From: Chryseolinea serpens
GTDB lineage: Bacteria; Bacteroidota; Bacteroidia; Cytophagales; Cyclobacteriaceae
Assembly (NCBI RefSeq): GCF_900129725.1
Contig: NZ_FQWQ01000006.1
Coordinates: forward strand, 372,001 to 436,000
Direction: 5' to 3'
DNA: 64,000 nt
Below the pieces are notes generated by a model. The model had not been told where the DNA came from and did no database searches. It saw only the letters and a list, made by a program, of their open reading frames with translations. Position 1 is the first letter of the stretch; each line of letters opens with the position of its first letter. A program made the translations under genes and the position numbers. This document shows, one piece after another, positions 51,116 to 59,192 of this stretch.

Positions 51116-53653
51116 ATGAAGAAAATTTACTTGCTCGCTTTTTTGCTGATCACCGGATCCTTCGTTCACGCTCAAAAACTTCTTAGTCCGAAAGAATTTT
51201 TGGGCTACGAATTGGGAGACCGGTTCACCCGTCACTATAAAGTGATGGAATATTTCAAACACGTGGCCGACGTCATGCCCAACGTGGAGTTGATCACCTA
51301 TGGCGAAACCTACGAACACCGCCCGCTGGTCTATGCCGTGGTGGCCTCGGCGGAGAACTTTGCCATCCGGGAACAGATCCGCCAGGACAATCTGAAACGC
51401 GCCGGCCTGCTGGAAGGCTCACCCAGTGCCGACAAGAAAGCCATCGTGTGGATGAGCTACAACGTGCACGGCAACGAAGCCAGCTCGCTGGAAGCGGCAA
51501 TGTGGACCCTCTATGACCTGGCCAACCCCACCAACACAAAATCACAAGAGTGGCTGAAAAACACCGTAGTCGTGCTCGACCCTTGCATCAATCCCGACGG
51601 CCGCGATCGCTACGCCAATTTCTACAACCAATATTTTAACTCACCGGCCAACAGCAGCGGCGACGCCAAAGAGCACCGCGAACCCTGGCCTGGTGGACGC
51701 GCCAACCACTACCTCTTCGACCTGAACCGCGACTGGGCTTGGGAAACACAAATCGAATCACAGCAACGCCTCAAAGTATATCAGCAGTGGATGCCGCATG
51801 TGCACATCGACTTTCACGAGCAGGGATACAACGAGCCCTACTATTTTGCGCCGGCCGCGGAGCCCTTTCACGAAGTAATCACCCCCTGGCAACGCGAATT
51901 TCAAACCACGATCGGAAAGAACAACGCCAAACATTTCGATGAACACGGCTGGCTGTACTTCACAAAAGAACGTTTCGATTTGTACTACCCCAGCTATGGC
52001 GACACGTACCCGACCTACAACGGAGCCATCGGCATGACCTACGAACAGGGTGGCGGTGGCTATGGCGGCCTCAGCATCCTTGGCGAAGAGGGCGACCCGC
52101 TGACGTTGAAAGACCGCATTGCACACCATTACACTTCCGGATTGTCGACCGTGGAGATCACGTCGTTGAATGCGACGCGTGTGGTGGATGAGTTCGAGAA
52201 ATACTTTCGCGAGAACAACACCGCCCCCACGGCGCCCTACAAGACCTATGTCATTAAAGGCGACAACAACATCGACAAGCTGAATAAGATCACGCGGTGG
52301 ATGGACACGCATGCCATCAAATACGGTCACCCGGCTGCCGGAAAAGCCAGTCGCGGATACGAATACCAAACCCAAACCACCGCATCGTTCAACCTCACCA
52401 CCGACGATATCGTGGTGAACGTCTATCAGCCCAAATCAAGATTCATCACCACGGTGTTCGAACCGCAGTCGAAGCTCTCGGATTCGGTTACGTACGATAT
52501 CACCGCGTGGAATCTCATGTACGCCTATAACCTGAAAGCCTACGCCGTGAACGAGCGCATCAATCCCGGCAAGGCATACCAGCCTAAATCAGCCAACAAT
52601 GCCACGGTGGCGGCTGCGCCGTACTCCTACATTTTCAAATACCAGAGTCTGAACGATGTTGAATTGCTTGCGGGCTTGTTGAAAGCCGGTGTCCGGGTGC
52701 GTTATGCTGAAAAGTCATTCACGGTGGGGGGTCAACTGTTTGACCCCGGCACGCTCATCATCACCCGCCGCAACAACGAGAACACGAGCGACTTTGATAA
52801 CACGGTCGTGAACCTGGCCAAATCGCTCGATCGTAAAATATATACATCCACCACCGGCTTCGTGGATAAAGGCTATGACGCCGGTTCGCCCGAAATAAAA
52901 TTTATGAAGGCACCGAAGATCGCGGTGTTGTTTGGCGAGCAAACCTATTCGTTATCGTCGGGCGAGATCTGGCATTTCTTCGAGCAACAAATTCATTACC
53001 CGATCACGCAGCTCGGCACCGAATATTTCAAGAACGTGGATTTGAGAAAATACGATGTGCTCATCGTGCCCGAAGGAAACTACAGGCTGTTTGATGAAAT
53101 GGTGTTGGAGCAGGTTTCCACCTGGGTGTCCGGGGGCGGCAGGCTCATCGTGATCGCCAACGCTCTGAATGCGTTTGCCGAAAAGAAAGGCTTCTCCCTG
53201 AAGCCCTACACGACGGACAATGAAAAGAACGACGTAGAGAAAAAAGAGAAAGACTGGAAAGAAAAAGAAGCGCTCATACGCTATGAAAACAGCGAGCGCA
53301 ACCAGCTTTCCGATGCCATCTCGGGCGCCATCTACAAGGTGACGCTCGACAGCTCGCACCCGCTGGCGTTTGGTCTGAAGGACACCTACTACACCTTAAA
53401 AACCAACGAGCTTCGCTTCGGCTATTTGGAGCACGGCGGCAACGTGGGCATCATCAAAGGCAAAGCGAAGCCGGTGCAAGGCTTTGCCGGAACACGCATC
53501 AACAAGAAACTGGACAACAGCCTGGTGTTTGGTGTGGAACAGAAAGGACAAGGTTCGGTGGTCTACCTGGCCGATAACCCGTTGTTCCGCTGCTTCTGGG
53601 AGAATGGAAAATTGTTGTTCTCCAACGCCGTGTTTATGGTGGGAAATCACTAA
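51116..53653 (+). CDS. M14 family zinc carboxypeptidase
   Basis: An 845-residue exported metallopeptidase. Signal peptide to about residue 18 (cut near VHAQ). The M14 catalytic domain spans about 30-370: the zinc motif is H118-G-N-E121 (NVHGNEAS), followed by LDPCINPDGRDRY, HIDFHEQGYNEPYYF with the third ligand histidine, and STVEITSL. The C-terminal half (about 500-845) has a ThuA/GATase1-like alpha/beta section (IAVLFGEQTYSLSSGEIWHFFE) common in large Bacteroidota M14 enzymes. It digests peptides in the periplasm or at the surface. Confidence 0.92.
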   Translation: MKKIYLLAFLLITGSFVHAQKLLSPKEFLGYELGDRFTRHYKVMEYFKHVADVMPNVELITYGETYEHRPLVYAVVASAENFAIREQIRQDNLKRAGLLEGSPSADKKAIVWMSYNVHGNEASSLEAAMWTLYDLANPTNTKSQEWLKNTVVVLDPCINPDGRDRYANFYNQYFNSPANSSGDAKEHREPWPGGRANHYLFDLNRDWAWETQIESQQRLKVYQQWMPHVHIDFHEQGYNEPYYFAPAAEPFHEVITPWQREFQTTIGKNNAKHFDEHGWLYFTKERFDLYYPSYGDTYPTYNGAIGMTYEQGGGGYGGLSILGEEGDPLTLKDRIAHHYTSGLSTVEITSLNATRVVDEFEKYFRENNTAPTAPYKTYVIKGDNNIDKLNKITRWMDTHAIKYGHPAAGKASRGYEYQTQTTASFNLTTDDIVVNVYQPKSRFITTVFEPQSKLSDSVTYDITAWNLMYAYNLKAYAVNERINPGKAYQPKSANNATVAAAPYSYIFKYQSLNDVELLAGLLKAGVRVRYAEKSFTVGGQLFDPGTLIITRRNNENTSDFDNTVVNLAKSLDRKIYTSTTGFVDKGYDAGSPEIKFMKAPKIAVLFGEQTYSLSSGEIWHFFEQQIHYPITQLGTEYFKNVDLRKYDVLIVPEGNYRLFDEMVLEQVSTWVSGGGRLIVIANALNAFAEKKGFSLKPYTTDNEKNDVEKKEKDWKEKEALIRYENSERNQLSDAISGAIYKVTLDSSHPLAFGLKDTYYTLKTNELRFGYLEHGGNVGIIKGKAKPVQGFAGTRINKKLDNSLVFGVEQKGQGSVVYLADNPLFRCFWENGKLLFSNAVFMVGNH

Positions 53654-53668
53654 GCGAAATCAATAAAA

Positions 53669-53712
53669 AATGCGTTGCCATGCATAGATACTGCACGGCA
53701 ACGCATTTTGTT
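53669..53712. terminator. Bidirectional terminator between M14 and tpx
   Basis: Perfect 11-bp stem AATGCGTTGCC (53669-53679) / GGCAACGCATT (53697-53707), A run before, TTGTTTTT after. It lies between convergent stops at 53653 and 53722. Confidence 0.75.
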
Positions 53713-53721
53713 TTTATGTCT

Positions 53722-54222
53722 TTATTGAATGGCCTTCAAGGCGCCGTCATAGTCGGGCTCCTGGCCAATGGTTGGCACCAGCTCGGTGTACTTCACCGAT
53801 CCGCTTTTGTCGATCACGACGATAGCACGCGCCAGCAGACCGACCATTGCACCGTCAACCATCTCCACACCATAGGCGGTGGAAAAACCAAGGTGGCGGA
53901 AATCCGACAAGGTGATCACATTGCTGATGCCCTCGGCGGCGCAAAAGCGTTTGAAGGCAAAGGGCAGGTCCTTCGCGATGCAAAGCACCACGGTGTTGGC
54001 GAGCCCGGCCGCGCGCTTATTGAACTCACGCACCGACATGGCGCAAACGCCCGTGTCGATGCTCGGAAATATGTTCATGACGATGTTCTTGCCGGCAAAA
54101 TCTTTCAGTTTCACTTCTTTCAAGTCGTTTCCAACTAACGTGAAATCGGGTGCGCTGGTGCCCGCGGCGGGCAGCATGCTGATGGTGTTAACGGCGGTCG
54201 CGCCAAGTTTTGTTTGTGCCAT
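53722..54222 (-). CDS. tpx: Thiol peroxidase (Tpx, atypical 2-Cys peroxiredoxin)
   Basis: A 166-residue cytoplasmic peroxiredoxin reducing hydrogen and alkyl peroxides. The peroxidatic cysteine is C60 in SIDTGVCAMSVREF and the resolving cysteine is C94 in KRFCAAEG, at nearly the positions seen in E. coli Tpx (C61, C95). ASDFRHLGFSTAYGV-like spacing and the closing PDYDGALKAI also match. No signal peptide. A single gene. Confidence 0.95.
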   Translation of the reverse strand: MAQTKLGATAVNTISMLPAAGTSAPDFTLVGNDLKEVKLKDFAGKNIVMNIFPSIDTGVCAMSVREFNKRAAGLANTVVLCIAKDLPFAFKRFCAAEGISNVITLSDFRHLGFSTAYGVEMVDGAMVGLLARAIVVIDKSGSVKYTELVPTIGQEPDYDGALKAIQ

Positions 54223-54301
54223 TTCGGTATCTAAAGTTTAAGGGTTCGAAAGAAAAGATTAACAACGTTGAAATTTATATTGTTTAAAGTCGATGATTTG
54301 G

Positions 54302-54787
54302 TCAGGGTTTGTCCTTCACGAGCTGCTTCACAAATCGCCACACCAACTCAGGTTCGTATCCTTTCTGAATAATATACTGCGCCACCTTATCACGTTTCAC
54401 AAAGGCGTTGTCTTCGTCCAGGGCGGCAGATTTTTTCTCCACCAAGGCTCGCAGGGTGGTTTCATACTCGGCGTCGTCGATCTCCTTTAAACCCGACTTG
54501 ATACAATTCTGTGTGAGTCCCCGGGCTTCCAGTTCGTGCACGATCTTGATCCTGCCCCATTGCTTCATTCTGAACTTGCCGCCGGCAAAGGCTTTTGCAA
54601 AACGCTCTTCATTCAAATAACCTTCGGTGATGAGGTGCGAGAGCAGTTCGTCCACTTCGTTTCCATAGAGGCCATAGCCATACAGTTTGTCCTTTACCTC
54701 CTGGTGGGACCGCTCCTGGTAAGCACAATAGTGATAGATTTTTTGCCGGGCCTCGGCAACGGAAAGTCTTTTAACGGGCTTCTGCAC
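54302..54787 (-). CDS. recX: RecX family regulatory protein
   Basis: A 161-residue helical protein of the RecX family, which inhibits RecA filament growth. Three-helix repeats are seen: ARQKIYHYCAYQERSHQEVKD, LSHLITEGYLNEERFAKAFA with KFRMKQWGRIKIVHEL, and VAQYIIQKGYEPELVW. The start codon is GTG at 54787. No recA adjacent. RecA inhibition is inferred from the family. Confidence 0.9.
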   Translation of the reverse strand: MQKPVKRLSVAEARQKIYHYCAYQERSHQEVKDKLYGYGLYGNEVDELLSHLITEGYLNEERFAKAFAGGKFRMKQWGRIKIVHELEARGLTQNCIKSGLKEIDDAEYETTLRALVEKKSAALDEDNAFVKRDKVAQYIIQKGYEPELVWRFVKQLVKDKP

Positions 54788-54820
54788 AACCTAAAATTAA
54801 AGTACGCCACGCCCTAAAGC

Positions 54821-54842
54821 AAAAAGGCCCGAAGGCCTTTTT
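54821..54842 (-). terminator. Hairpin terminator downstream of the YcxB-like gene
   Basis: Perfect stem AAAAAGGCC (54821-54829) / GGCCTTTTT (54834-54842) around a CGAA tetraloop. On the minus strand it lies about 70 bases past the stop at 54910 and ends in Ts, so it would terminate that transcript before recX. Confidence 0.7.
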
Positions 54843-54857
54843 AAAAACTTGAAAATC

Positions 54858-54904
54858 GACAAGCAAAACCAAGTGCGAAAAACGCATACAACGCTTTGCT
54901 TGTC
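54858..54904. repeat. Nested inverted repeat between YcxB-like gene and recX
   Basis: Outer arms GACAAGCAAA (54858-54867) and TTTGCTTGTC (54895-54904) are exact complements. Inside, TGCG-AAAAA-CGCA forms a second hairpin. It follows the stop at 54910 on the minus strand and precedes the terminator at 54821. Could be a 3'UTR structure or transcript-stabilising element. Confidence 0.45.
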
Positions 54905-54909
54905 TTCTT

Positions 54910-55437
54910 TTATGCTTTTGATTTCTCTTTTTCTACCGGTTTATCTTTTTCGATCTCCTTCACCAATCCTTTGCTTCTCAACACACTGCCCACAAACTTG
55001 CGCTCGTTGTCGCTGTTGAAGATCTTGAAAGGCCAATAGATCAACTGCGCCTTGTTCACAAAAAGGACATAGTGATCAGCGCCTACCTCCGCGCTCTGGA
55101 TCTGGTCCCACTTCAACGGCATGCCCTCGCGGGGATTGAGCTTCATCAGGATCTGCTGGCTGCTGATCTCATACGAGAATTTCTCAAACAACATTTTGCC
55201 CTGCTCCAATTGGGTGACGCCATAGAACTGGATCCACCAGAAAAGCAAATAGAGACCCACGCCCACAAACGCTCCGATGAACCACCAGATGGATTGCGCC
55301 CCGGGTATGGCATAGCCCAGGCAAATGACCAAGGCACCCACGGCGGCCATCCAGCCTTGTTTCTTTAACACTCTTTTCAGGGCCAGGCTGATGTACAACT
55401 TCTTTTCCAGTTTGTAATTTTTCGTTTTGACTATCAT
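54910..55437 (-). CDS. YcxB-like membrane protein
   Basis: A 175-residue protein with two adjacent hydrophobic segments at about residues 33-50 and 53-70, followed by a cytoplasmic domain with SYEISSQQILMKLNPREGMPLKWDQI, where YEI-S-xx-I and the KWDQI tract match YcxB-type domains (PH-like fold). The C-terminus is Lys/Glu-rich. Function unknown. ATG at 55437, 51 bp upstream of which nadC ends. Confidence 0.8.
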   Translation of the reverse strand: MIVKTKNYKLEKKLYISLALKRVLKKQGWMAAVGALVICLGYAIPGAQSIWWFIGAFVGVGLYLLFWWIQFYGVTQLEQGKMLFEKFSYEISSQQILMKLNPREGMPLKWDQIQSAEVGADHYVLFVNKAQLIYWPFKIFNSDNERKFVGSVLRSKGLVKEIEKDKPVEKEKSKA

Positions 55438-55488
55438 AACTTTTAATTCACCAAAAATTTATTTCTCAATACTCGTTCGACCCCTCCA

Positions 55489-56346
55489 TCAAAAAGCCTT
55501 CAAACTCAAGTCCAGGCTTTGGATGGAATGTGTGAGCGCACCCACCGAAATAAAATCCACGCCGCATTCGGCGACGCTGCGAATCGTTTTTTCGGTAATG
55601 CCTCCGCTGGCCTCCGTCTGGCAGCGGCCGCCGATAAGCTTTACGGCCTCGCGCATTTGCTCCACCGTCATGTTGTCGAGCATAATGACATCTATGCCCC
55701 CGATCTGGAGCACTTTTTCGACTTCCTGCAGATTGCGGGTCTCGACCTCGATCTTCAGGGTTTTATGCGAGGCGCGAAGATAGTCTTTTGTTCGAAGGAT
55801 TGCCGCTTCTATGCCGCCGGCCATATCAATATGATTGTCTTTGAGCATGATCATATCGAAAAGCCCGATCCGGTGATTCAATCCGCCGCCAATCAGCACC
55901 GCCCATTTCTCCAAAAGCCGGAAATTGGGTGTCGTTTTGCGGGTATCCAGCAGCCGCGCACGGGTGCCCGCCACCAGCGAAGTGAGGAAATGGGTTTTCG
56001 TGGCAATGCCGCTCATGCGTTGCATGCAGTTGAGCACCAGCCGTTCGGTGGTGAGAATAGAACGGGCCGAACCCTCCACGGTAAACGCCACATCGCCTTT
56101 TTTAACCGAAGCGCCGTCGGTGAGGTTTATCTGAAGGGTGAGGGTGGGGTCGAACGTGTGAAAAATCACCTGCGCTAACTCCACGCCGGCCAGAATTCCA
56201 TCGTCTTTTACCAGCAGGCGGGCTCTTTTGCTGGCCCCTTCGGGGATGGCCGCCAGGGTGGAATGGTCACCATCGCCCACGTCCTCCGCCAGGGCGGATG
56301 AAATGAAGCGGTCAATAAAAGCAGGGGTGATGTAAGGTGGTCGCAC
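55489..56346 (-). CDS. nadC: Nicotinate-nucleotide pyrophosphorylase (carboxylating), quinolinate phosphoribosyltransferase
   Basis: A 285-residue NadC making nicotinic acid mononucleotide from quinolinate and PRPP in de novo NAD synthesis. Seen: EDVGDGDHSTLAAIP near residue 20, NCMQRMSGIAT near 106, LLDTRKTTPNFR near 135 (PRPP/quinolinate site), GGGLNHRIGLFDMIMLKDNH near 153 and EASGGITEKT near 245. Start is GTG. nadA and nadB are not adjacent. DUF4783 lies upstream on the same strand, 76 bp away, a neighbour order typical of Bacteroidota. Confidence 0.96.
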   Translation of the reverse strand: MRPPYITPAFIDRFISSALAEDVGDGDHSTLAAIPEGASKRARLLVKDDGILAGVELAQVIFHTFDPTLTLQINLTDGASVKKGDVAFTVEGSARSILTTERLVLNCMQRMSGIATKTHFLTSLVAGTRARLLDTRKTTPNFRLLEKWAVLIGGGLNHRIGLFDMIMLKDNHIDMAGGIEAAILRTKDYLRASHKTLKIEVETRNLQEVEKVLQIGGIDVIMLDNMTVEQMREAVKLIGGRCQTEASGGITEKTIRSVAECGVDFISVGALTHSIQSLDLSLKAF

Positions 56347-56422
56347 CGTGCAAAAATAGAAGAGAGATATTTAGGAACACCCCCCGGAGATGAATTTTTG
56401 ATGCGATGGCGTAGATCCGCCC

Positions 56423-56824
56423 TTATTCCTTGGCAAACGAGATCTCGTGCACCAGTTGTTGGTTGTTCACCGGCTTGATCTTCATAAAAACCCGGTAGGT
56501 CTCTGCCCCGCTTTTATACTGGCCAATGGCAAACGGCTGCCCTCCCCGGGAAGATCCCTGGTGGATGATGTTGAATTCTTCGGGCGGATGTTGCTTGAAA
56601 AAATCGCGGAACACAAACTCGGCCTGGGCCTTGCTGTAGGACTGAACCGTGCCTTCCAGGGTCACATCAACCGTTTGATTGAGGTATTTGGAAAGCTCTT
56701 TGGCACTGCCGGCCTGGATGGTTTCTTTCACCTGGTTGATCACATCCGCCTGAGCCATCACGGAAACGGCCTGGAAACTCAATACAACGAAAACTATGGA
56801 TGAAAAAAATCTGTTCAATTTCAT
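56423..56824 (-). CDS. DUF4783 domain-containing exported protein
   Basis: A 133-residue small exported protein. Signal peptide to about residue 24 (cut after VMA). The rest is a cystatin/NTF2-like DUF4783 domain: INQVKETIQAGSAKELSKYL, DVTLEGTVQSYSKAQAEFVF, FRDFFKQHPPEEFNIIHQG, then PFAIGQYKSGAETYRVFMKI. Function is unknown. DUF4783 genes are commonly near nadC in Bacteroidota, as here. Confidence 0.88.
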   Translation of the reverse strand: MKLNRFFSSIVFVVLSFQAVSVMAQADVINQVKETIQAGSAKELSKYLNQTVDVTLEGTVQSYSKAQAEFVFRDFFKQHPPEEFNIIHQGSSRGGQPFAIGQYKSGAETYRVFMKIKPVNNQQLVHEISFAKE

Positions 56825-56992
56825 AGTGATAGGATGAGGCTAAAATTATGCCATTGTCGAAAGATAAGGAATTCTGTTTAATCGCATGGTGAAGGCGAAA
56901 TCGGCCGGGAGAACCTAACAACTGTAATCTTGCAATCCTGATTATATTTACGCCCTGATTTTAAGTCACCCGGCACACAAAAAATAATTCCC

Positions 56993-58519
56993 ATGAGTAA
57001 GAAAGTTTTATTGATGATCCTGGACGGATGGGGCATCGCGACCAACAAAAAAGTATCGGCCATCGACAACGCCAAAACGCCTTTTATCTCTTCTTTATAC
57101 GGCAAGTACCCACATAGTAAGCTCGAAGCCTCGGGTCTGGCCGTAGGGTTGCCTGCCGGCCAAATGGGCAATTCTGAGGTAGGTCACATGAATATCGGCG
57201 CAGGCCGGGTGGTTTACCAGGACCTGGTGCGCGTAAACAAGGCCATTGAAGAAAAAGAACTTGACAAAAACCCGGTTTTGCTGGAGGCTTTTGCCTACGC
57301 AAAAAAGAATAACAAAAACATACATTTCATAGGTCTCGTGTCCGATGGCGGCGTGCACTCGCACATCGACCACCTGAAAGGCCTGGCCACCATCGCCCAA
57401 AACAACGGCATCAAAAACCTCTTTATCCACGCCTTCACCGACGGCCGCGACACCGATCCGAAAGGCGGCCTGGATTATCTCAAAAACCTGACCGACCATC
57501 TCTCCAAGACCACCGGCAAACTCGCCAGCATCGTGGGCCGCTACTATGCCATGGACCGCGACAAGCGCTGGGAGCGTGTGAAACTCGCTTATGATGTGAT
57601 GGTAAATGGCATCGGCGAAAAAACCACGGACCCCCTGAAGGCCGTACAACAATCGTACGACAACAACGTGACCGACGAATTCATCAAACCTATCGTGGTG
57701 GTGGATCAACAGCAAAAGCCCGTGGCCACCATCCAACAGGGCGACGTGGTACTTTGCTTTAACTTCCGCACCGACCGCGGCCGCGAAATCACCGAAGTGC
57801 TCACCCAACAGGACTTCCCCGACCACGGCATGAAGAAATTGCCGCTCTACTACATCACCCTCACCAACTACGACGAGTCGTTCAAAGATGTGAAGGTGAT
57901 CTTCCACAAAGACAACCTGGAAAAAACCCTTGGCGAAGTGGTAGCCGACGCCGGCAAAAAACAGATCCGTATCGCGGAAACCGAAAAATATCCCCACGTA
58001 ACCTTCTTCTTCTCCGGCGGCCGTGAAGTAGCGTTCAACGGAGAGTCGCGTATCCTCTGCCCGTCGCCCAAAGTGGCCACCTACGACCTGGCGCCCGAAA
58101 TGAGCGCCAATGACATCAAGGACAAGATCATTCCCGAACTGGAAAAGAAAGCCCCCGACTTCATTTGTCTCAACTTCGCCAACCCCGACATGGTGGGTCA
58201 CACTGGCGTATTTTCTGCAGCCGTAAAAGCCGTGGAAACCGTTGACGCCTGCGCTCAAAAAGTGACGGAAGCGGCCCTGAAGAACGGCTACTCCACCATC
58301 ATCATCGCCGACCACGGCAATGCCGACATGATGATCAACGACGACGGAACACCAAACACGGCTCACACCACCAACCTGGTGCCCTGCATTTTGGTAGACG
58401 ACACTTACAAGGGAAAACTGAAAGACGGCAAACTCGGCGACTTGGCCCCGACCATCCTCACACTGATGGGCATTCCCATTCCGCCGCAGATGACCGGCAC
58501 CGTACTTGTTGACAAATAA
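56993..58519 (+). CDS. gpmI: 2,3-bisphosphoglycerate-independent phosphoglycerate mutase
   Basis: A 508-residue metal-dependent iPGM interconverting 3- and 2-phosphoglycerate in glycolysis. MILDGWGI at the start gives the metal-site aspartate; the catalytic serine is S61 in GQMGNSEVGHMN; the insert domain contains GRDTDPKGG and VGRYYAMDRDKRWER; ADHGNADMM near the C-terminus supplies further ligands. Length is typical. It is the first gene of a plus-strand run. A TATATTTA sequence at 56944 may be its -7 element. Confidence 0.97.
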   Translation: MSKKVLLMILDGWGIATNKKVSAIDNAKTPFISSLYGKYPHSKLEASGLAVGLPAGQMGNSEVGHMNIGAGRVVYQDLVRVNKAIEEKELDKNPVLLEAFAYAKKNNKNIHFIGLVSDGGVHSHIDHLKGLATIAQNNGIKNLFIHAFTDGRDTDPKGGLDYLKNLTDHLSKTTGKLASIVGRYYAMDRDKRWERVKLAYDVMVNGIGEKTTDPLKAVQQSYDNNVTDEFIKPIVVVDQQQKPVATIQQGDVVLCFNFRTDRGREITEVLTQQDFPDHGMKKLPLYYITLTNYDESFKDVKVIFHKDNLEKTLGEVVADAGKKQIRIAETEKYPHVTFFFSGGREVAFNGESRILCPSPKVATYDLAPEMSANDIKDKIIPELEKKAPDFICLNFANPDMVGHTGVFSAAVKAVETVDACAQKVTEAALKNGYSTIIIADHGNADMMINDDGTPNTAHTTNLVPCILVDDTYKGKLKDGKLGDLAPTILTLMGIPIPPQMTGTVLVDK

Positions 58520-58563
58520 ACCTTTCTCCGGAACGGTCGTACTACAGCACGTCCACCATTGCG

Positions 58564-59184
58564 ATGTACAGGAAAATAGATTTGAAACCGATCGTTTGTG
58601 TTTTGCTTTTGGCCACGCTCTTTTCTTGCCAGACCGGCAAAAACAAGAACGTCGCGCTCTATAACGCCGATAGCCTCATCACCACCCAGGTGGCCTACCT
58701 CAGCGAGCACAAAGCAAGGCTCCACAAGATCACGAAGCTGGGCGGTAAAGAAAGTGAGGCCGCCACGGTTCCCAAGAGTGTGAAGGACTGGGAGAATGAG
58801 CTGGACATTTTCAGAGAACTGGCCAGCGTCAACAAACCTGTGAACCGCCGCCTGTATGCCGTGGAAAGATCCTCGGATGTGAAAAGCAACCTGGAGGTGA
58901 AATCATTTATCGGGCAACCGGAACCGGGCAAAAAAGAGGTGGAAATGCCCGTAAAGTATTTGAAAGTATTTTATCAAAACACGCCGGACAACATTCGGAA
59001 AATAGAAGCGCAGTATGATGAGTCGAACGCGCTGTATACCGGTAGCCGTTTTTTGAAGATGGAATTTCAGCAGGTATACAATAAAACCGTGCTCACATCC
59101 TACTCTATAACGGGAGGACAGAAAATATTCATGGGCGATTCCGTGAGTTATGACATCAGTGCCTTCGTGACGATACCAAATTAA
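58564..59184 (+). CDS. Putative lipoprotein, function unknown
   Basis: A 206-residue lipoprotein with lipobox LFS-C22. The mature protein begins with a helical, charged part (LITTQVAYLSEHKARLHKI) and ends in strands (PVKYLKVFYQNTPDNIRKIE, FLKMEFQQVYNKTVLTSYSI). No motif recognised. It lies 44 bases after gpmI and 8 bases before the ABC transporter gene, so probably in their operon. Confidence 0.75.
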   Translation: MYRKIDLKPIVCVLLLATLFSCQTGKNKNVALYNADSLITTQVAYLSEHKARLHKITKLGGKESEAATVPKSVKDWENELDIFRELASVNKPVNRRLYAVERSSDVKSNLEVKSFIGQPEPGKKEVEMPVKYLKVFYQNTPDNIRKIEAQYDESNALYTGSRFLKMEFQQVYNKTVLTSYSITGGQKIFMGDSVSYDISAFVTIPN

Positions 59185-59192
59185 AATTTATC

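Noticed and set aside
57095-58366. 423-residue open frame opposite gpmI
   Set aside because: gpmI motifs are complete on the plus strand; the antisense product is rich in Val/His/Phe without any domain.
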